A stretch of DNA of 64,000 nucleotides from Eumeta japonica (Eukaryota > Arthropoda > Insecta > Lepidoptera > Psychidae). Positions 8,086-21,610 of the stretch are shown in pieces. Each line of letters starts with the position of its first letter. Positions within the stretch are counted from its first letter, which is position 1. The position numbers and the translations under genes are program-made. The stretch covers positions 61,946-125,945 of the forward strand of contig BGZK01001621.1 of the NCBI GenBank assembly GCA_005406025.1, in the 5' to 3' direction. Under the pieces are notes generated by a model. The model worked only from the letters and a program-made list of their open reading frames with translations, had not been told where the DNA came from and searched no databases.

Positions 8086-11000
8086 GTAAGATTGTGGGTT
8101 TACGTGTTTTATAATAATATTTTACAACAACAAAACACTGATGTTGTTGGAAAAAAATAAATTTTCATGGAAATCTTCATATGGTATTGAAAACTGCACA
8201 ATAATGATTTGAGGGTAAATATTTGGACACCAAAATAAGCAAGAATTTAATAAATTCAATATTGTTTAGAAATCAAGGAGATAAATAATTCTCTGCAATA
8301 TTAAGTTACATTTAATATTTTTAGTTACAGCAAATTTTATGTATTAAAACAAACAACAAAACCCTTTAAATTTACAATATTGGTTTGGACACATGTTAAT
8401 GTTAATGTGATTGCGTATATATAATGTTTATTTATTTCGATCAAATTGTGAATATTAATTAAACTGAAATTTAAAACATTTTATTACGACATTTACAGGC
8501 AATCTACAACAAGTTATCCATTCGGAAAACTTGAATTCCAGACATTGACGGAATCTACCAGGGGCCTTCTATTATACAAATTAAATTTTGTAGGCGCCAA
8601 AATTAAATCCGTTCATGCATTCACACCCTTTACATTTTATTATCGAGAAAATTCCAATACAAATTTGGACTGAAGTTTTTCCATGTAGTCCCTTCGCCCT
8701 TCTCACAATTACCTACCGGAAAACGAGCGTACATATTTATTTGTCGACGAAAATCGCATTCGCCCATTAAGGGCTGCGAACCATAGGCGCGATAAACGGT
8801 TTTCGATCGTATACAGAGGGACTAGCGATTTTTGACATTCACTCAGTGTCGAGTATGTTAAATGCTGTATTATATCGAAGAAATTAATGTTCTCAAGGTG
8901 CTGTAACTAAGATATAACACATTGATTCCTTTGTAGTTAGTTGTCTATATTTTTAACTTTGTACTTTCCCCGACACATAAAAGTTTTGTCGTTTTTAAGT
9001 CACTAGCTAAATAGATTGCGTCATTTTGAATATGATTAGTGTAAATTAATACTGTTGCAAACTACATTCATGAACGAAATTATTAAAATAGAAGAATAAA
9101 CCTTCTGGCTAATAAATACAAGAATATAACTCCACTTGTTTATTGTGAAATATGTGCGCGTGGTTGTTTACATTATTTCAAAATTTAAGTAAGTCGTAAT
9201 ATTCTAAAGAATACAAATAATTCAATTGTTTACGGCAAAGTTTTCAAAATATGAAATTTTATTCAATTCGCATAAAATATTTATAATCTTTTTTACACTT
9301 AAGGAATGTTCTAGAGCAGTCAATCCAAGGTGTATATCAAGGAATTGGTCGTTGCTAATCTCCTCTTCTTGCTCACCAGTAGTTAAGAAACGAATTACAA
9401 TCAGCATTGATCTTTATGTGCAATCAGCATAAAATCACAGTATAATTAAATATACACCTTTTCTTTTTCTTAGTATTTATTTTTCAGTCTGTTTCAATTC
9501 TTGCACATCGATAACGGTAGATTTATTCATTTATTCGTATGTAATACACATGTATCAGATAGATAGAGAAGAAGCATTTTGACTCCCAATAATATTTTTT
9601 TTTATTTAATGATTTTTGTTATTATTACAATCCTAAAAAGTGATAAAAAATGATGGAAAAAATCTTGTCAGTCTCGACGAATTCGACTGAGTGGTTTTCC
9701 GATTATTCCGAACATTATTTACATATAATATATGAATTTTTATTTTAATATAAATCAATTTTAAAATTCATACTACATCTTTCATCTATTATTACCAGGG
9801 TAATGGAATCTAAAATATCGTTCAATCAAATGTGTAGGTACAAATCTCGGAAGAATCTCGAATAAAACGAAATACATATTCCTTTTATTTATATTGTAAA
9901 AAAATTTTTTTTCAAGATTTGTGGTACAGTGTCTAAATAACGTAAGAAGTAGTTATGTGATTAAAAATAATTTCATTACGATTTGAAAAAAAAAATGAAG
10001 AAAAATTGAAAATCTATTTGTATTTTGAACTGTACGTTCATACAAGTTTCCCGCTGTTTTCAAAATTTGTTGTAATAATACAGTTGAAAATTGTATAAAC
10101 AAACACACGCGCCGACGGCATCCCTATGCCGAAATGGCCGCGTTTCCGATGAAGGAATCAAAGCCTTTGGCTTTCTACATTGCAACAATAAGATGTTCAG
10201 GAGGTTTCAGTTCTGAGTGTTGGACACACCCGTGTGCCCGAGCTCACGGACGGCCCTCGGGTTTCTCTGCTCCTTCTTCACCCCTTTCGCACGGGGAGAA
10301 CTACAAAAAAAAAGTAACAATAGTTATTGATTACTAATCTACTAAGGTGTTATTGATTTAAAACTTTTAAATATACTCGTTTTCATTCATTATCACGGTC
10401 ACCGACTTTGCGAACAGGCGCAAACATTGCATGAAACGTACGCAATTATCACTGGCACTACGCAGTCAAAAATTTTTAACTATCTATAGAACAGAGACTC
10501 TACAGAAAGGCGAGCTGACCGGTCACGCGAACTGAATTGAATAGTAACGACTCGATAAATGAAAGAAGAAATAAAGATAAGGAAGATGCGCGAGCAAAAG
10601 GAATAAGTACGAGGCTCGGAAAATTAATAAGAAAACCTTCAAAAATATACCTTCCGATATGGATAATCAGCTTTACCATGGGAAAAATGTAGGGGTTGCT
10701 TTATGGTATAATACATTAGAATGATGGCGAGTACTGGCAACCGCGATGAAAGACTAGGAAAGGACAAAGAAATTGCGTTTACGTATTGAAAGAGAATAAG
10801 TTGATATATTATTTTATTTATTTGTCGTTTAATAACGGGTGAACTGTTTTTGTTTTGCAATTTTCAGCTTTGTATTAGTTATATTTTAGCAATCTCTATG
10901 AGCAATTCTGTAAAATTATGAAACTAAATATAATATAGTTAAATACAATGTAGCATAATGTAATATGATCCGCCAGGACTGTAACTGAGACCAGAATTGG

Positions 11001-11086
11001 TATTATGGTGGAAAACGAATTCGAAAACATGTGTATAACCAGATTCAAAATGAATTAGATGATGAAGATGAACAAATTTTTTTTCT
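8086..11086. other. 3 kb without a recognised gene
   Basis: Mostly AT-rich unique-looking DNA. Two moderately CpG-rich patches stand out: 8690-8860 (with aaaacgagcgtac and ggcgcgataaacgg) and 10100-10310, which contains a 67-codon frame I do not recognise. No reverse transcriptase, transposase or host exon is visible. Confidence 0.4.
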
Positions 11087-11363
11087 AAAAAAATCACCTT
11101 CAAAAACCTACCTAAATAATTTTTTAAACAGACTTTAAAATAACTAATTAGTTTTTTTTAAAGTTGGTTCCAGTTAAATCAAAGCAAAAGATCATGTAAC
11201 ACAACAAGTTAAATTTTGAGTAAAAAAATTTTATTTTTCTTAAAAAGAACACAGCTGTGTTTGATTTATGTTTAGCTGAAACCAGGTCCAAAAACAACTA
11301 ATTAGTTTGTTTTGAAGTCTGTTTAAAAAAAATATTTAAACAGGTTTTAAAGGAGGTTTTTCT
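11087..11363. mobile_element. MITE-like inverted-repeat element
   Basis: Arms of roughly 115 bp (about 11087-11202 and 11250-11363) are imperfect reverse complements. Both contain ttaaacagact, ctaattagtt and a gttccag/ctggtt block, separated by a loop of about 47 bp. There is no coding capacity, so this is a non-autonomous DNA element. The sequence at 22508-22600 is related to one arm. Confidence 0.6.
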
Positions 11364-12474
11364 TTATTTTTTTTTATTTATTTTATTTCACAAATTTTAG
11401 TTATCAAGTAATTATAATTTTATAGCAATTTTATATGTGGACTAGACCATGGTTACTAAAATCGGTCAGGCATCTTCTTTACTTTTGTACGGAGCAAATG
11501 GAAAAACAGTTGTGATAATGAATTTATTGTTCACACGTAGTCATTATAGAGCCTTTATATTCATAGTTGGAATGCAACTAACAAATCATTAATGCAGAAA
11601 CTACATAATATATCCTTATTCTATATAATTTAAAGTTCTACAATTCATACAGATTGATTCAAATCCACATTAAATTAATTCACTCTGTTTCTACTGTTAT
11701 CGCTAAGAGTTCTGGGGGGCGATTCTCAGACCATGTGGATATTGTCACATAAAAAAAAATTTAAATGTGAAATTTACGTAGTATTCGGTATACAAAATGA
11801 CGGAACATGTCGAGTAATGGATAAAATATGTATTTTCGCTTACCTATGGAAATTTAAAATAGTTTCTGTTTAGAGATCATGAATTTTACATAAGTATGAG
11901 AATATACTTATAATATTTAAAACGGGAAACGTGGACTTTTAAAGCCTTCCAATCTGAAATAAAAAGACCATTAAAGAACAGTAGCGGGACGACTGTTAGT
12001 CATGATTTCATTAAAATAAGGTGTCACTCATTATATTGATCTTCTAAATTTAACATGTGATAATAGATGTCGTGTGTTAGGGTATACCTGTTGCATGTCA
12101 CATGAACACCGCTTGACAATTGCCACAGCTAGGAAATTGACAGTACTGAATTAGTTTTTTGTTTGACATTTATCATGTCGTGTGAAAGGATAAATGTTAA
12201 ATAACCACCCCAATTCAACATTAATTATTAAGTTTATTCTATTAAGTTTATATTCTATTACACGTCTCTTTAAAAAATGTCTCATGTGACAATTTCCATA
12301 TGACCCGAGAATCGCCTCCCTGATGTGTTCCTGCTACAATTGTCACGTTGCAATTATATGAATGAATGAAAATATTTAAGTAGATTAATAAGCGTTTAAT
12401 TTTAATTCGGTATTTACTAGGTTTTACAAATAGCCGTTAAAAAGTAGTTTCTGGCGACAAATCGATATCCCCTA
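11364..12474. other. no gene seen
   Basis: AT-rich, with no recognised family. Confidence 0.4.
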
Positions 12475-12822
12475 ACTCCGAACCATTGAAGAGTGCTGTG
12501 GTTTCCATCATCAGCGCAGCAGCATGATATGATAACCACCATACGCAAAAACTTGAACAACTAAAAAAACGAGCTCAAACACACTACACGTGCCTATTTG
12601 AGATTTTCCTTCGATTTTCTTGGGATTCCATCCTGATTTGGTAATTATGGAATCACCTTGGGAGTATGAACTTTCAAACGAAATAAAATTTCGGGATCGA
12701 TTCACAATTAATGAAATTATTGCTGAATATATATAAATAAAAGATAATAATGATACATGCAGACAAACAGAACCTCCTCCTTTTGTGAGTTCGGTTATAA
12801 AAGGGATGTTATTAAACACCTG
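12475..12822 (+). mobile_element. LINE-derived 3' repeat ('gaacctcctcctttt' family)
   Basis: The segment reads tcagcgcagcagcatgatat near the start and ends acagacaaacagaacctcct...gttcggttat. I recall this as a very common lepidopteran dispersed repeat corresponding to a non-LTR retrotransposon tail. The internal landmarks gggattccatcctgatttgg and ccttgggagta match. The 102-codon minus-strand frame within it is incidental. Confidence 0.7.
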
Positions 12823-14090
12823 TCAGTGTATAGACGTTTTGGAGATTTCAAGCGATTTGTTCAGTTATCGCAATATTTTGTTCATAAACTTGATCATAAA
12901 TGATACATCTAACGGGAATTAAATGTAGTTCAAATAAGACTGAAAATAAAAACGGCTGTATAGTAACGGATTAAACCTCCAAGGAATAGCGAAAAATTCC
13001 TTTCAACAACACTCGATATATTATTTGTGGTCGCCCTCGGCCGGCCATTTCAGGTAACTAAAATGGGTAACAATAAAATAGATCCTCTACAAAGTAAAAG
13101 CCTGACCCCCGGGAAATTAACGATAGACTGCGACGTCAAAAAAGTTGATCGCGTATTATTTTGTAACGTACTCCTGTGTACTCGTGTTGGTTAAAATATG
13201 AGTTTTGTGCAAATATACGTCTGTTGAGTTTCTGATTGATGTCAAACATCAATAGAGGTTCCTTTGACAGTCCTATCAGACGTAAATTTAACAAAAATAA
13301 TACTCTAGATTACTGGGCCACCACCGTGTTATTACCCCAAAATTACTTGCAAATTAGAGCTGATATTTATCTGCGTATATTTTGCAACTATTATTTTTAT
13401 GTATTAATTAAGTAGTTTCCTTTTCATTCTAAATAAGTATTATTCTCTTTTAAGAACATGCCTTTTAAAATATGATATACATACTATGTAATTAATCTCT
13501 GTTTTTATATCAAAGAAATTTAACTTTTGATTTATACGAATAAATTATAAGCCACTGAAAACTTTATTTTGAAGAACGAACCATAATGACCTTTTCTATC
13601 TTTTTTAAAGTTCGTCAAAGTATTAATATCCTGTTATATCAATAAAATGTTGAAAATTTAAAACCTATGTTTCTGTCATATCACATCATACATTCTAAAC
13701 AAATGTAACACTAGATGATTGCTCACCCTGTTACCACATGTATGTCCTACGGTGGGCAACACACATCATGTTAAAAATAATGTGGTGTGCACCTACCACA
13801 GTACGCCACGCGCCGCGGAGCCACTGCGAATCGTTATGGTGAAATGCTTAGGACACACCTGTAAACATTTACCTCCAAGCCGCCCTCACTAGGCTTAAAG
13901 CCGGCGAGATACCAACTTTAGAAGCGTATAGATGATGAGATATATGTCAGTAAATTGAAACGGGTGGGCCGCCCATTAAATTTCCGACCTTAGCGTGCAA
14001 TACTTAACCTCGATATTCACACGGATCTGATCTCGGCATGGGCCACGAATGCCTACTGTTTCCGATCGTAATTGTAAGCAAGGAAAACAT
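12823..14090. promoter_or_regulatory. AT-rich DNA with two CpG-rich patches
   Basis: Patches at 13020-13160 (ccctcggccggccatttc) and 13790-14080 (ccacgcgccgcggagcc, aagccggcgag) stand out from AT-rich surroundings. Between them, a gtgggc...gtggtgtgc segment near 13752-13800 can fold loosely. No coding frame is recognisable. Possible conserved regulatory elements. Confidence 0.25.
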
Positions 14091-14795
14091 TTGTAATGAT
14101 TATTATATATCGGATTTATAAGGACCTTTGATAGGTACGTCTTTCACTGAATTATAAAAAAAATACGATTTACCAAAAATCCTTTTTTATGCATTATTTT
14201 GTTCCAAATGTAACTTTAAAAAGATAATTTCTGTAATTTATTTCAATCTATGTAATACCTACCTACTCTTCACTCTGTGCTCTACGCCAACTTGTTTTAG
14301 CGTTATATTATTTATTAGCATAATATAATTTTAAAGTTGTTATTTATTTAGTTATTGTTTGATAATTTTTCTTAGTTAGTATATTACGTCGCTTTACTAT
14401 TTTAATATTTCTATAGCAATGAATTTTTAGCATACATGTGCAATATTGGTTTTATCACAAAACAAAAGTAAATAAAGCTTTTAATCAGCATAGAAGAATC
14501 ATTTACATATCAATTTTATTAAAACTATGAACTATTTCTATTTATTAAAACAATTCAAGTTTCTTTGACAACATTATAGATATAATGCAAGAATTTGTTT
14601 TCAACATACAACCGTTCGCTCCTGTTCAAAAACATTAGAGGATCTAAAAAAAAAATTAAAGAAAAACCTAACATCAAACGTTCATTATTCACATACATTT
14701 TTCACAACGGATCCGCATTATGAAAGCAAATTGCGCGACGTTTCGCGACGGGGCGACACGGCGGCGCGGCGAAAAAAATAATAAAAAAAAAAAAA
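14091..14795. other. no gene seen
   Basis: AT-rich, ending in a CpG-dense stretch at 14710-14775 (cgcgacgtttcgcgac and ggcgacacggcggcgcgg) that abuts a poly(A) run and the repeat that follows. Confidence 0.4.
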
Positions 14796-15266
14796 AAATT
14801 GGTTGCCTGTAAAGTCGGTATACGGGCGAAAGTTTTACGTGACAACGACTTTGAATGGTAAAATCATTTTAATGTGAATATTCATTCGTATAGTAGGAAG
14901 AAGGATGAAATAATAGTAACAATTTAAAACATTTATTTATACAAAGAATTATATTTAAAACATTAATTTATACAAAGAATCTCGCACTGAATTTCATATT
15001 AACAAAATTTTATTTTTACCTTTACACATACATACGTATTTATATACAAATATACATACAATAACTTGCAATACATTTGCAAGCTATGCACTAATTCTCT
15101 AGTGCTGCGCGCGGCAGACCGATCATAGTTGAGTGGGAGAGAGACGCAAGGCATTCGGCGGGCCTCTCTCTCGTTCGGTGACTCATCGTTACGTTACCGA
15201 GCGTTACACTTTTTCATAAGTGACTCCCAGCCGCAACCTAATTTAAGACGTTGTCACGTCAAAAAA
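14796..15266. mobile_element. dispersed repeat with inverted subterminal motif
   Basis: A block bounded by acgtgacaacgac (from about 14838) and its near reverse complement gacgttgtcacgt (about 15248-15260). The outer left edge is ggttgcctgtaaagtcgg after a long A run. The interior includes a 31-bp tandem duplication and a CpG-rich segment with ctctctctcgttcggtgac. I recall this sequence as a lepidopteran repeat, but cannot place its class; it could be an LTR or a MITE. Confidence 0.5.
14922..14983 (+). repeat. 31-bp tandem duplication
   Basis: Two copies (14922-14952 and 14953-14983) of a unit beginning atttaaaacatt and containing tttatacaaagaat. They differ at only a few positions. Confidence 0.85.
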
Positions 15267-15269
15267 AAC

Positions 15270-15560
15270 GTACACACAACGCTCAAAAACATTCCGGTAT
15301 AAGGTCGGATGGCTTTATAAAAACCGGGCGAAGAGTAATTGGGTTATGATCGTCGTGCGGCGACCGCCGGGACGGCTTGTTATTGCCGACCTAAATATAC
15401 CCGGGAAACGTCCGCGGCCGATACTGCCTCGCCGTAAATATTATCCGTTCGAGTGATGCCCGGCTCGCTCGTAGGTTACCTTTGAACGGTATCGTTCTCG
15501 TTTCTCGTGCCGGTGGGGTTGGAATAGGGCGAGAGCTTGTAGTGAATTAAAGAAATATGG
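15270..15560. promoter_or_regulatory. CpG-rich island
   Basis: Adjoins the repeat above. CpG-dense sequence (gtcgtgcggcgaccgcc, acgtccgcggccgatac) with ggctttataaaaaccg near 15310 as a possible TATA- or Hox-type site. No coding frame recognised. Function inferred only from composition. Confidence 0.25.
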
Positions 15561-17949
15561 GAGAGACACTGAAAATTAAGCCGTTCGAAAGAAGAAGACG
15601 AGCTGTGAATTCGGTGATGTTAGCGTAACAACTATAAAACATGTTTCGAGAACAGGATTTGCGCTAATTGTAAAATTTTTCAGTTGCTTCATGCGGCCAA
15701 ATAGAGTGAGGTAGTGACGTACATGATATACTCATTATAAAACGTTCTTGTCTGATGAGCATAGAAGTAATGACTTACAAAAAAAAAAAAAAAACTACAT
15801 CGAATTTCGGTAATCTTCTAGAAGAATTTATAGAATTTAGCCTTCCTTCATAAGTCTAAAAAATTTTATTTTGTATAAATACAGGTATTTAAAGTTATGC
15901 GTTTCCGTGTCTATGGGCCTCTTCCTCAATCTTTTTGTAAACTGACTATTAAAAATATTTAATTTCATATGTATGTATAACAGTCATTCAAAAGTTCTTT
16001 TACATCAGTTTCGTTCAAATCAAATCTGACTTTTATTAATACTAAAATTTTAATTTAAAATTACGAAAAGCGCCAACAGCGTATATTTTATATTACTTAT
16101 TGCTATAGTTAATAATTTACCAGGTGTTAGAACTTACTTTTTGTAATAATATATATTGTGTAAGTAATAACACAAATAATTACAATTATGGTTGTTTTAT
16201 ACCCAACATTATTGCTGAATTGTCAAATTAAGATTATAAAATGACTATTCATTTTTCATTTAAAAAATAGTAAACGCGTCAGTTGTCAGCGTATCTTATC
16301 TAATACACGATTTATTATGCGCCATATTTAAAAATACTTTTAAGGTAATAAATGTCACTTCATCTTCTCTATATATAAAAAGTAACTTGTAGGGTTGAGG
16401 TCGTGAAAGCAAAATTACTTTTAAAAGTGACTTTTTGTTTAAAGTAAGTTTGAAAGAAGATAATGGAAAAAGTCTATAATAATAAATTCATATAATACGG
16501 ACTGGTCTTAAATCGGAAAGTGTTAGGATGACATTAAAACTCGCTTTTTGAAGGTAGACTTGTCTATGTTAGTTAATTAGTTAACAGTTACTAGTTTATT
16601 ACGAGACAACGTTCTTCGTATCATATTCTTATGTTCCACTAAATACGACTGAAGGTTATCTTCTTTCTCTTCTTGTGCTACAAATAGTTGTAACAGCTTA
16701 TAATACTTCTCCATTTGCACTCATGTTGTTGAACTATGTTATTTTTTTATAATCTTATTTAAATGCCTAGGTTTTCAGCTGTTAGATCGTGTTTTCTTTT
16801 TTTGGTAGGTCCGGAATATTTTCTTCTTGAGTCTACACTTGAGAGGATCAGGCGACACCGTTTTCGTGGTGACACAGACGTAAGAGCTGTCACCTCACTA
16901 TATTCTTTTCAATCTCTTTATCACATACAAAAACTGTACGTATTTAACTTTTGTTATTAATAAATTATCTCCTTAGATTTTCTAATATTTTGGTTTATTT
17001 CAGAACGTCTACACGAGTTATGATTGCACACACAGTACCTTTCAAACATCATAATCTCGGAATAAATATATTTACTTGCCTAAGGCGAGCAATATAGGAT
17101 TTAGTAATAGATTATCTTAGTCCGTAATGAAGTCTCAAGCGAGTATTCATCAAAATAATGAATATTAGCTTAAGTTGAATCTCAGATCAAACAAGAAAAT
17201 AATAAATCACGCAATGGATATTAATTTTTTTACATGTACGGAAACTCTAAATAAGTCTGCTCAAAAATATCGTAGGTTTAAGTATGAATACAACTTAAGA
17301 CAAATTACAGTATTTATTTAACCTCAAAGATCACAAGATTTAACTAAAAAAATATACAAAATATAACAAAACATAGTTAAACACTTGTAGTAATATTGAA
17401 CGATTGCACATTTAGCTACAGAACTAATGACGTGCTATTTAATATTTTTTGTATTTAGACTGTGTGAATTAGGAAGATTTTTATTCTACAAATCCTACAT
17501 AAATATAATTTTGAACATATAAAAACCACATTTACGGATGAAAAATCTATTCGCATGAAATCTGAAGGTTGATAGGAAACATTATTCATAAGACAGATAT
17601 TTGTTGATGGATAATTCTTTTGCAGAGCGTAAGCTTTAGTAATCTCTCTAGGCTAAGCACGATTGCCAGTACAACATAAATACCTGCAGTATCTCTACTA
17701 CATTTCATTTCACTGCATAGTTTAAATACAAAAAATAATAATTTTTTTTAGTAGTTTAGCAGTTAGTAGCTTGCATTTATTTTAAGTAGAAGGTACAAAT
17801 CATGACGAACTAAGGTATGAATAGCCATTCTAAAGAATAAATCCCCCTAATCTGCAAATTAAAACCCTGATAAGATATTTACGCACGAACTAAAGGGATT
17901 GTAATGATAACCTTCTGCTCTATCGGTCAAGATTTATGACCACCTTCTC
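15561..17949. other. 2.4 kb without a recognised gene
   Basis: AT-rich. A 65-codon plus frame at 16763-16960 shows no known motif. The 3' end approaches the mariner remnant. Confidence 0.4.
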
Positions 17950-18375
17950 TAACACAGTTCTGACTACTATATGAAGTTACAGTAGAACCACATCTCACTT
18001 CTCCAGTGGATCCACCTTTGACGTGTTAAGAACGCTACAGCATTCCTGACGCGCCAAATATTTGCCAGTTGTTTTTACTATTGTGAGCAGCAAGCGACTG
18101 AACACCCGTCCCTATGAGCTATTGTCTCCTAACGACAACGCGTCTTCGCAGCTGACGTACAAAACAAGGACTTCCTGGATGACACACCGGCCAAACATAT
18201 AGGTTACTCTCCGTCCAGTTCCGATTTAGTTCCTTATGACTTTTTTTTCTTCGATAGTAAAAAACTAACTCAAGGAGGAATAAATCATCGCAGCATGATG
18301 CACTGGCTGCATTTGAAAAGGCGATTGAAAAAGTGTCTGATGCTAACTAAAAGCTGTGTTTTTAAAAGTAGTTTA
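17950..18375 (+). pseudogene. mariner transposase remnant, C-terminal half
   Basis: Conceptual translation in shifting frames gives successive hallmarks of a mariner transposase: a YCEQQ stretch, then NDNASS (the family's HHDNAS, second catalytic Asp), then GYSPSSSDLVPYDFFFF (family HPPYSPDLAPxDFFLF, third Asp), then DALAAFEKAIEKVSDAN (family EEAVDAFxxxVxxVSxxxW). Several stops and frameshifts interrupt it. The N-terminal DNA-binding half and the terminal repeats are not visible. It is the decayed 3' part of an element distinct from the other mariner copies in the window. Confidence 0.75.
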
Positions 18376-20339
18376 AACGTATACAAGTTTTTATACACGC
18401 CATTGGAGTGATACTTGAAAAGATGTAATAAAAAGCTTTAGTATGCTTTTTGATATGAGTGTACCCGATGCACGTAACGGTGGAGAACACGATGAGACTT
18501 TAGACGGTAGGAGTCCGGCATGACTCGGTTTGCCGTCCCCAGACGTCAGGCATCTACGAAGGTTTTCCCACACACTCCATCATGTAGCATCATTACCATA
18601 CCATACCATCCGTAAATTTTACCATACCATGCTCTTTTAACATTAATATAACACTAAATAAAAAAAAACCCCAAGTGAACCTGTGATCGCGTTTTTTATG
18701 CGTATGCTGTGGGCACGGGCGGGATGCATTTCAACTCGGAGGCTGTTTTTTTTTCGGCCGCGCATTCGTCCTTTCTTTTTCATGAGGCTCTGAATGTCCT
18801 TTTATTTTCATGATTGCTGACCAGTCTCTACTCGCCTCTTTTTTCTTTTAACTTAAACTCATAATTTTGTTCTGTGTGTTCTAAATCACTCACGCGAAAT
18901 TAATTACAATATCTAAATTAAACAACGTATATTTTTTATCTAATTTCAATAATCTTTCAAGTCAAATCAACTACGAATAAATACAAATTTAATCAAAAAA
19001 TTAAATACACGTTTAATCAACCGCCTAAATCAACAACGACATCAAAGTTAAAAGCTCATAATATTTCTAATATTAACATAATAATTACTTAATAAATTTA
19101 ACACGTTCTATTCAAACGTGAGAGTGAATTGTCATGTAATACGTGTAGTTAATTACATATTTACTGTTGCTGGGAAAAAAATAATTTTAATAATTCGGCC
19201 GATTTGGACATATTACGTTATATACCCAGGTGAGCTAAGTATTGTTTTTAATTTCTTGCATTTTCATTTCCTGGGGTCAAACTTTAAATACGGTTAAACG
19301 GCTTTATAATTCTTAACGGTACGAAGCCTTTTTTCTATAGTTCCACTATCCGCGTATGTCGTAGGCCACTAAAAAGTTTGCTTTCAGAACATGCTTCTAA
19401 CAAAATTTCCTTTAAAACAAAATTAACTCAACGTTCACACAACTTTCTTCTACACAAAAAGCAATAGTAATATTTCTGCTGAATGTAGGACTACACAAAG
19501 TCCTGATCGATAGTCTATTTGTAGATAACAAGTTCATCTTTTATTCGAGTCGGAATATAGAAATAATAACCACCCCGCACGAAATCCACAAATAATTATT
19601 ACAACGTTGCTTATTAATCTGTTCCCAAAGAAACATATATTAAACGCATACCTAATTTTTTTCGTACGGAGTTTATAATTTCCGTTTTATTCGCTAATAA
19701 AATAGAGATAATGAGTTACATACATCCAAGGAATCACGACTCGTGAGCACGGACAATACAAAACGGGGGTAAGGACAAAAAACAATGGGAATAGCTCGGG
19801 TAATTAATGCCGGGCAATTATGTCTGTAAGAGGGTAATACGCTTCGCGGCTTCACTGGTAATATTATTCCACAGGTTAATTCTTGATAAATACCGACGAA
19901 AAATAATTTCGGAACTCGTGTTGAATTCGAGAAAAATAATTCTCAATTTGTTATTTTTCGAAGCAGTGTACCTTGATTTATGTAATGAATCCTTTGAATC
20001 TATTTGAGTTTCATTCGCTCTTTTCGCTTTATATAAATTATACTTTATAGGTTACTGTAAAATAAAGTATTTTAAATAGAGACTCTTGTACACCGCTACT
20101 GCAATTTCTATTCGTAAAAATCACTCATTTGTAGATTCTGATAATTATTTTCAGCTCATTGGTTTCCACGTATACTTCTTTGCTCTGAAACGGCGTGTGC
20201 GGAACGACATAAAAAAATATATCAGAGCTTAATGAGCTTCCATAATATCAGCATAATGCTTTTATATAGTTAAACTTTTATAGAGGTTACATTGTATTAA
20301 CTATGTACAGTTTTTTGTTAGTTGAAAAAGAAAATTAAT
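18376..20339. other. no host gene; unassigned repeat-like patch
   Basis: The GC-richer patch 18385-18600 (ggtaggagtccggcatgac, ccccagacgtcaggcatc) looks like part of a dispersed repeat I cannot name. Just after it are several ccata repeats near 18595-18635. The remainder to 20339 is AT-rich with nothing recognised. Confidence 0.35.
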
Positions 20340-20560
20340 AGCAAAACAGGACAACAGGACACCATCGCAATTCATTAAGAATGGCCCAGAATTATTTTCT
20401 TCTGTAACTTGCATAATTGAATTTGTCATTTCATAAAAAAAACAATTGCCCATTTTAGAATGTCTAGGCGACATTTTGGATTACTTATGAGTCCCGCTCC
20501 AGATCTCCATTTGGAATCGATATGAAAAATTGATTGATGGAAATGGTCTATCAACGTGTA
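20340..20560 (+). pseudogene. possible Tc1-type transposase relic
   Basis: caacaggacaccatcgcaa translates to QQDTIA, resembling the Tc1 'QQDNDPKH' motif. About 150 bases on, a frame reads SPAPDLHLESI, resembling 'SPDLNPIEN'. The spacing is wider than normal and the frame has stops, so this is a tentative call on two weak motifs. Confidence 0.3.
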
Positions 20561-20933
20561 TGGTATTAATTTTAAAACACTGCAACAACAGTTTTATGTA
20601 CGGTTTTCAAAATAAACTAAAAACTATAATCAATTGATTTCATCTGCTAACTCGATGAAGTCTACACCTTTATTTTATAATACATTCGTAAATATGATCA
20701 AGTATGTGTGTAACAATTGAATATTTGATAATGCATATTAAGACCAATTCTCATATGTAGCTAATTTTATATCACGCTGTAGCTATTTTATTCCACAAAA
20801 TAGTTGTATAAAATGAATTGAGAATGAAAACAACAAAACAACCTATTAAATAGCAAAATATTATCCAAAATAACATTATCCCAAAAAACTACATCGATTG
20901 GTCTATGGTAGGCATATTTTTTTAAATGTCTTG

Positions 20934-20965
20934 TTTACGTGGTATTTAGAATACCACCACGTAAA
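20934..20965. repeat. hairpin, 13-bp stem with 3-base bulge
   Basis: tttacgtggtatt pairs with aataccaccacgtaaa across a 3-base loop. Three extra bases sit in the right arm. Confidence 0.7.
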
Positions 20966-21469
20966 TAAAATGCTCACTAAATTAGGGTTTTATAGAAACC
21001 ACGAAATAACTACACATCAAACTGTTGTCTTTTTCTCAAAATATAAGTGCTTATTGTATTCAGGCAATGTTAATAACCATAACAAAGATTTTTAGAACAG
21101 CCAATTTTTATATAAACATCAAAAACGTGAACAGCTGACTTTACACTAAAGACGAAAAATTTATTTGTTTCTATGCTTAGGCAATTTCTGGAGCTATTTA
21201 GTCAACTCTGAAAAATCTGTCACTTATAGAAAGCTACTATTACTCTCCGTAATATAAAAATTATCTTATTTTGATTATTGTTGTTTTGTTTTACAATTTT
21301 GAAGCTTCTTAATGATGTAGTTAGGTGTGCTAACTACATACACGAATACCATAGTAATCATTGCGTCTTCTCAAGAAGGCAATGCAATCAAAAACGCGAC
21401 ATAAAACAGTATTTCACGTGGGTGGAAATGCGGTGCATAAGCGATATAATGAATAATCGTGATCTAGTA
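20966..21469. other. no gene seen
   Basis: AT-rich, unassigned. A 78-codon plus frame (21278-21514) runs into the hexamer array and shows no domain. Confidence 0.4.
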
Positions 21470-21610
21470 CGAAATCGGAAACGGAATCGGTACCGAAACC
21501 GGAATAGGAATTGAGCGCGATCGACAACGAGATCGACATTGAAACAAACAGTGGTGCAGAAATTGAAATCGAATATACGGCCGGGGTCGGAATTATGAAT
21601 GAAAAAAAAA
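21470..21610 (+). repeat. decayed purine-rich hexanucleotide array (gaatcg-like)
   Basis: A run of variants of gaaatcgg/ggaatcgg/gagatcga (acgaaatcggaaacggaatc and onward) over about 140 bases. It is an eroded tandem array of a six-base unit. A matching array lies at 24170-24420 on the same strand. Confidence 0.6.

Noticed and set aside
12511..12819. 102-codon minus-strand frame with a hydrophobic N-terminus
   Set aside because: It is antisense to a recognised LINE-tail repeat, so its apparent membrane segment is incidental.
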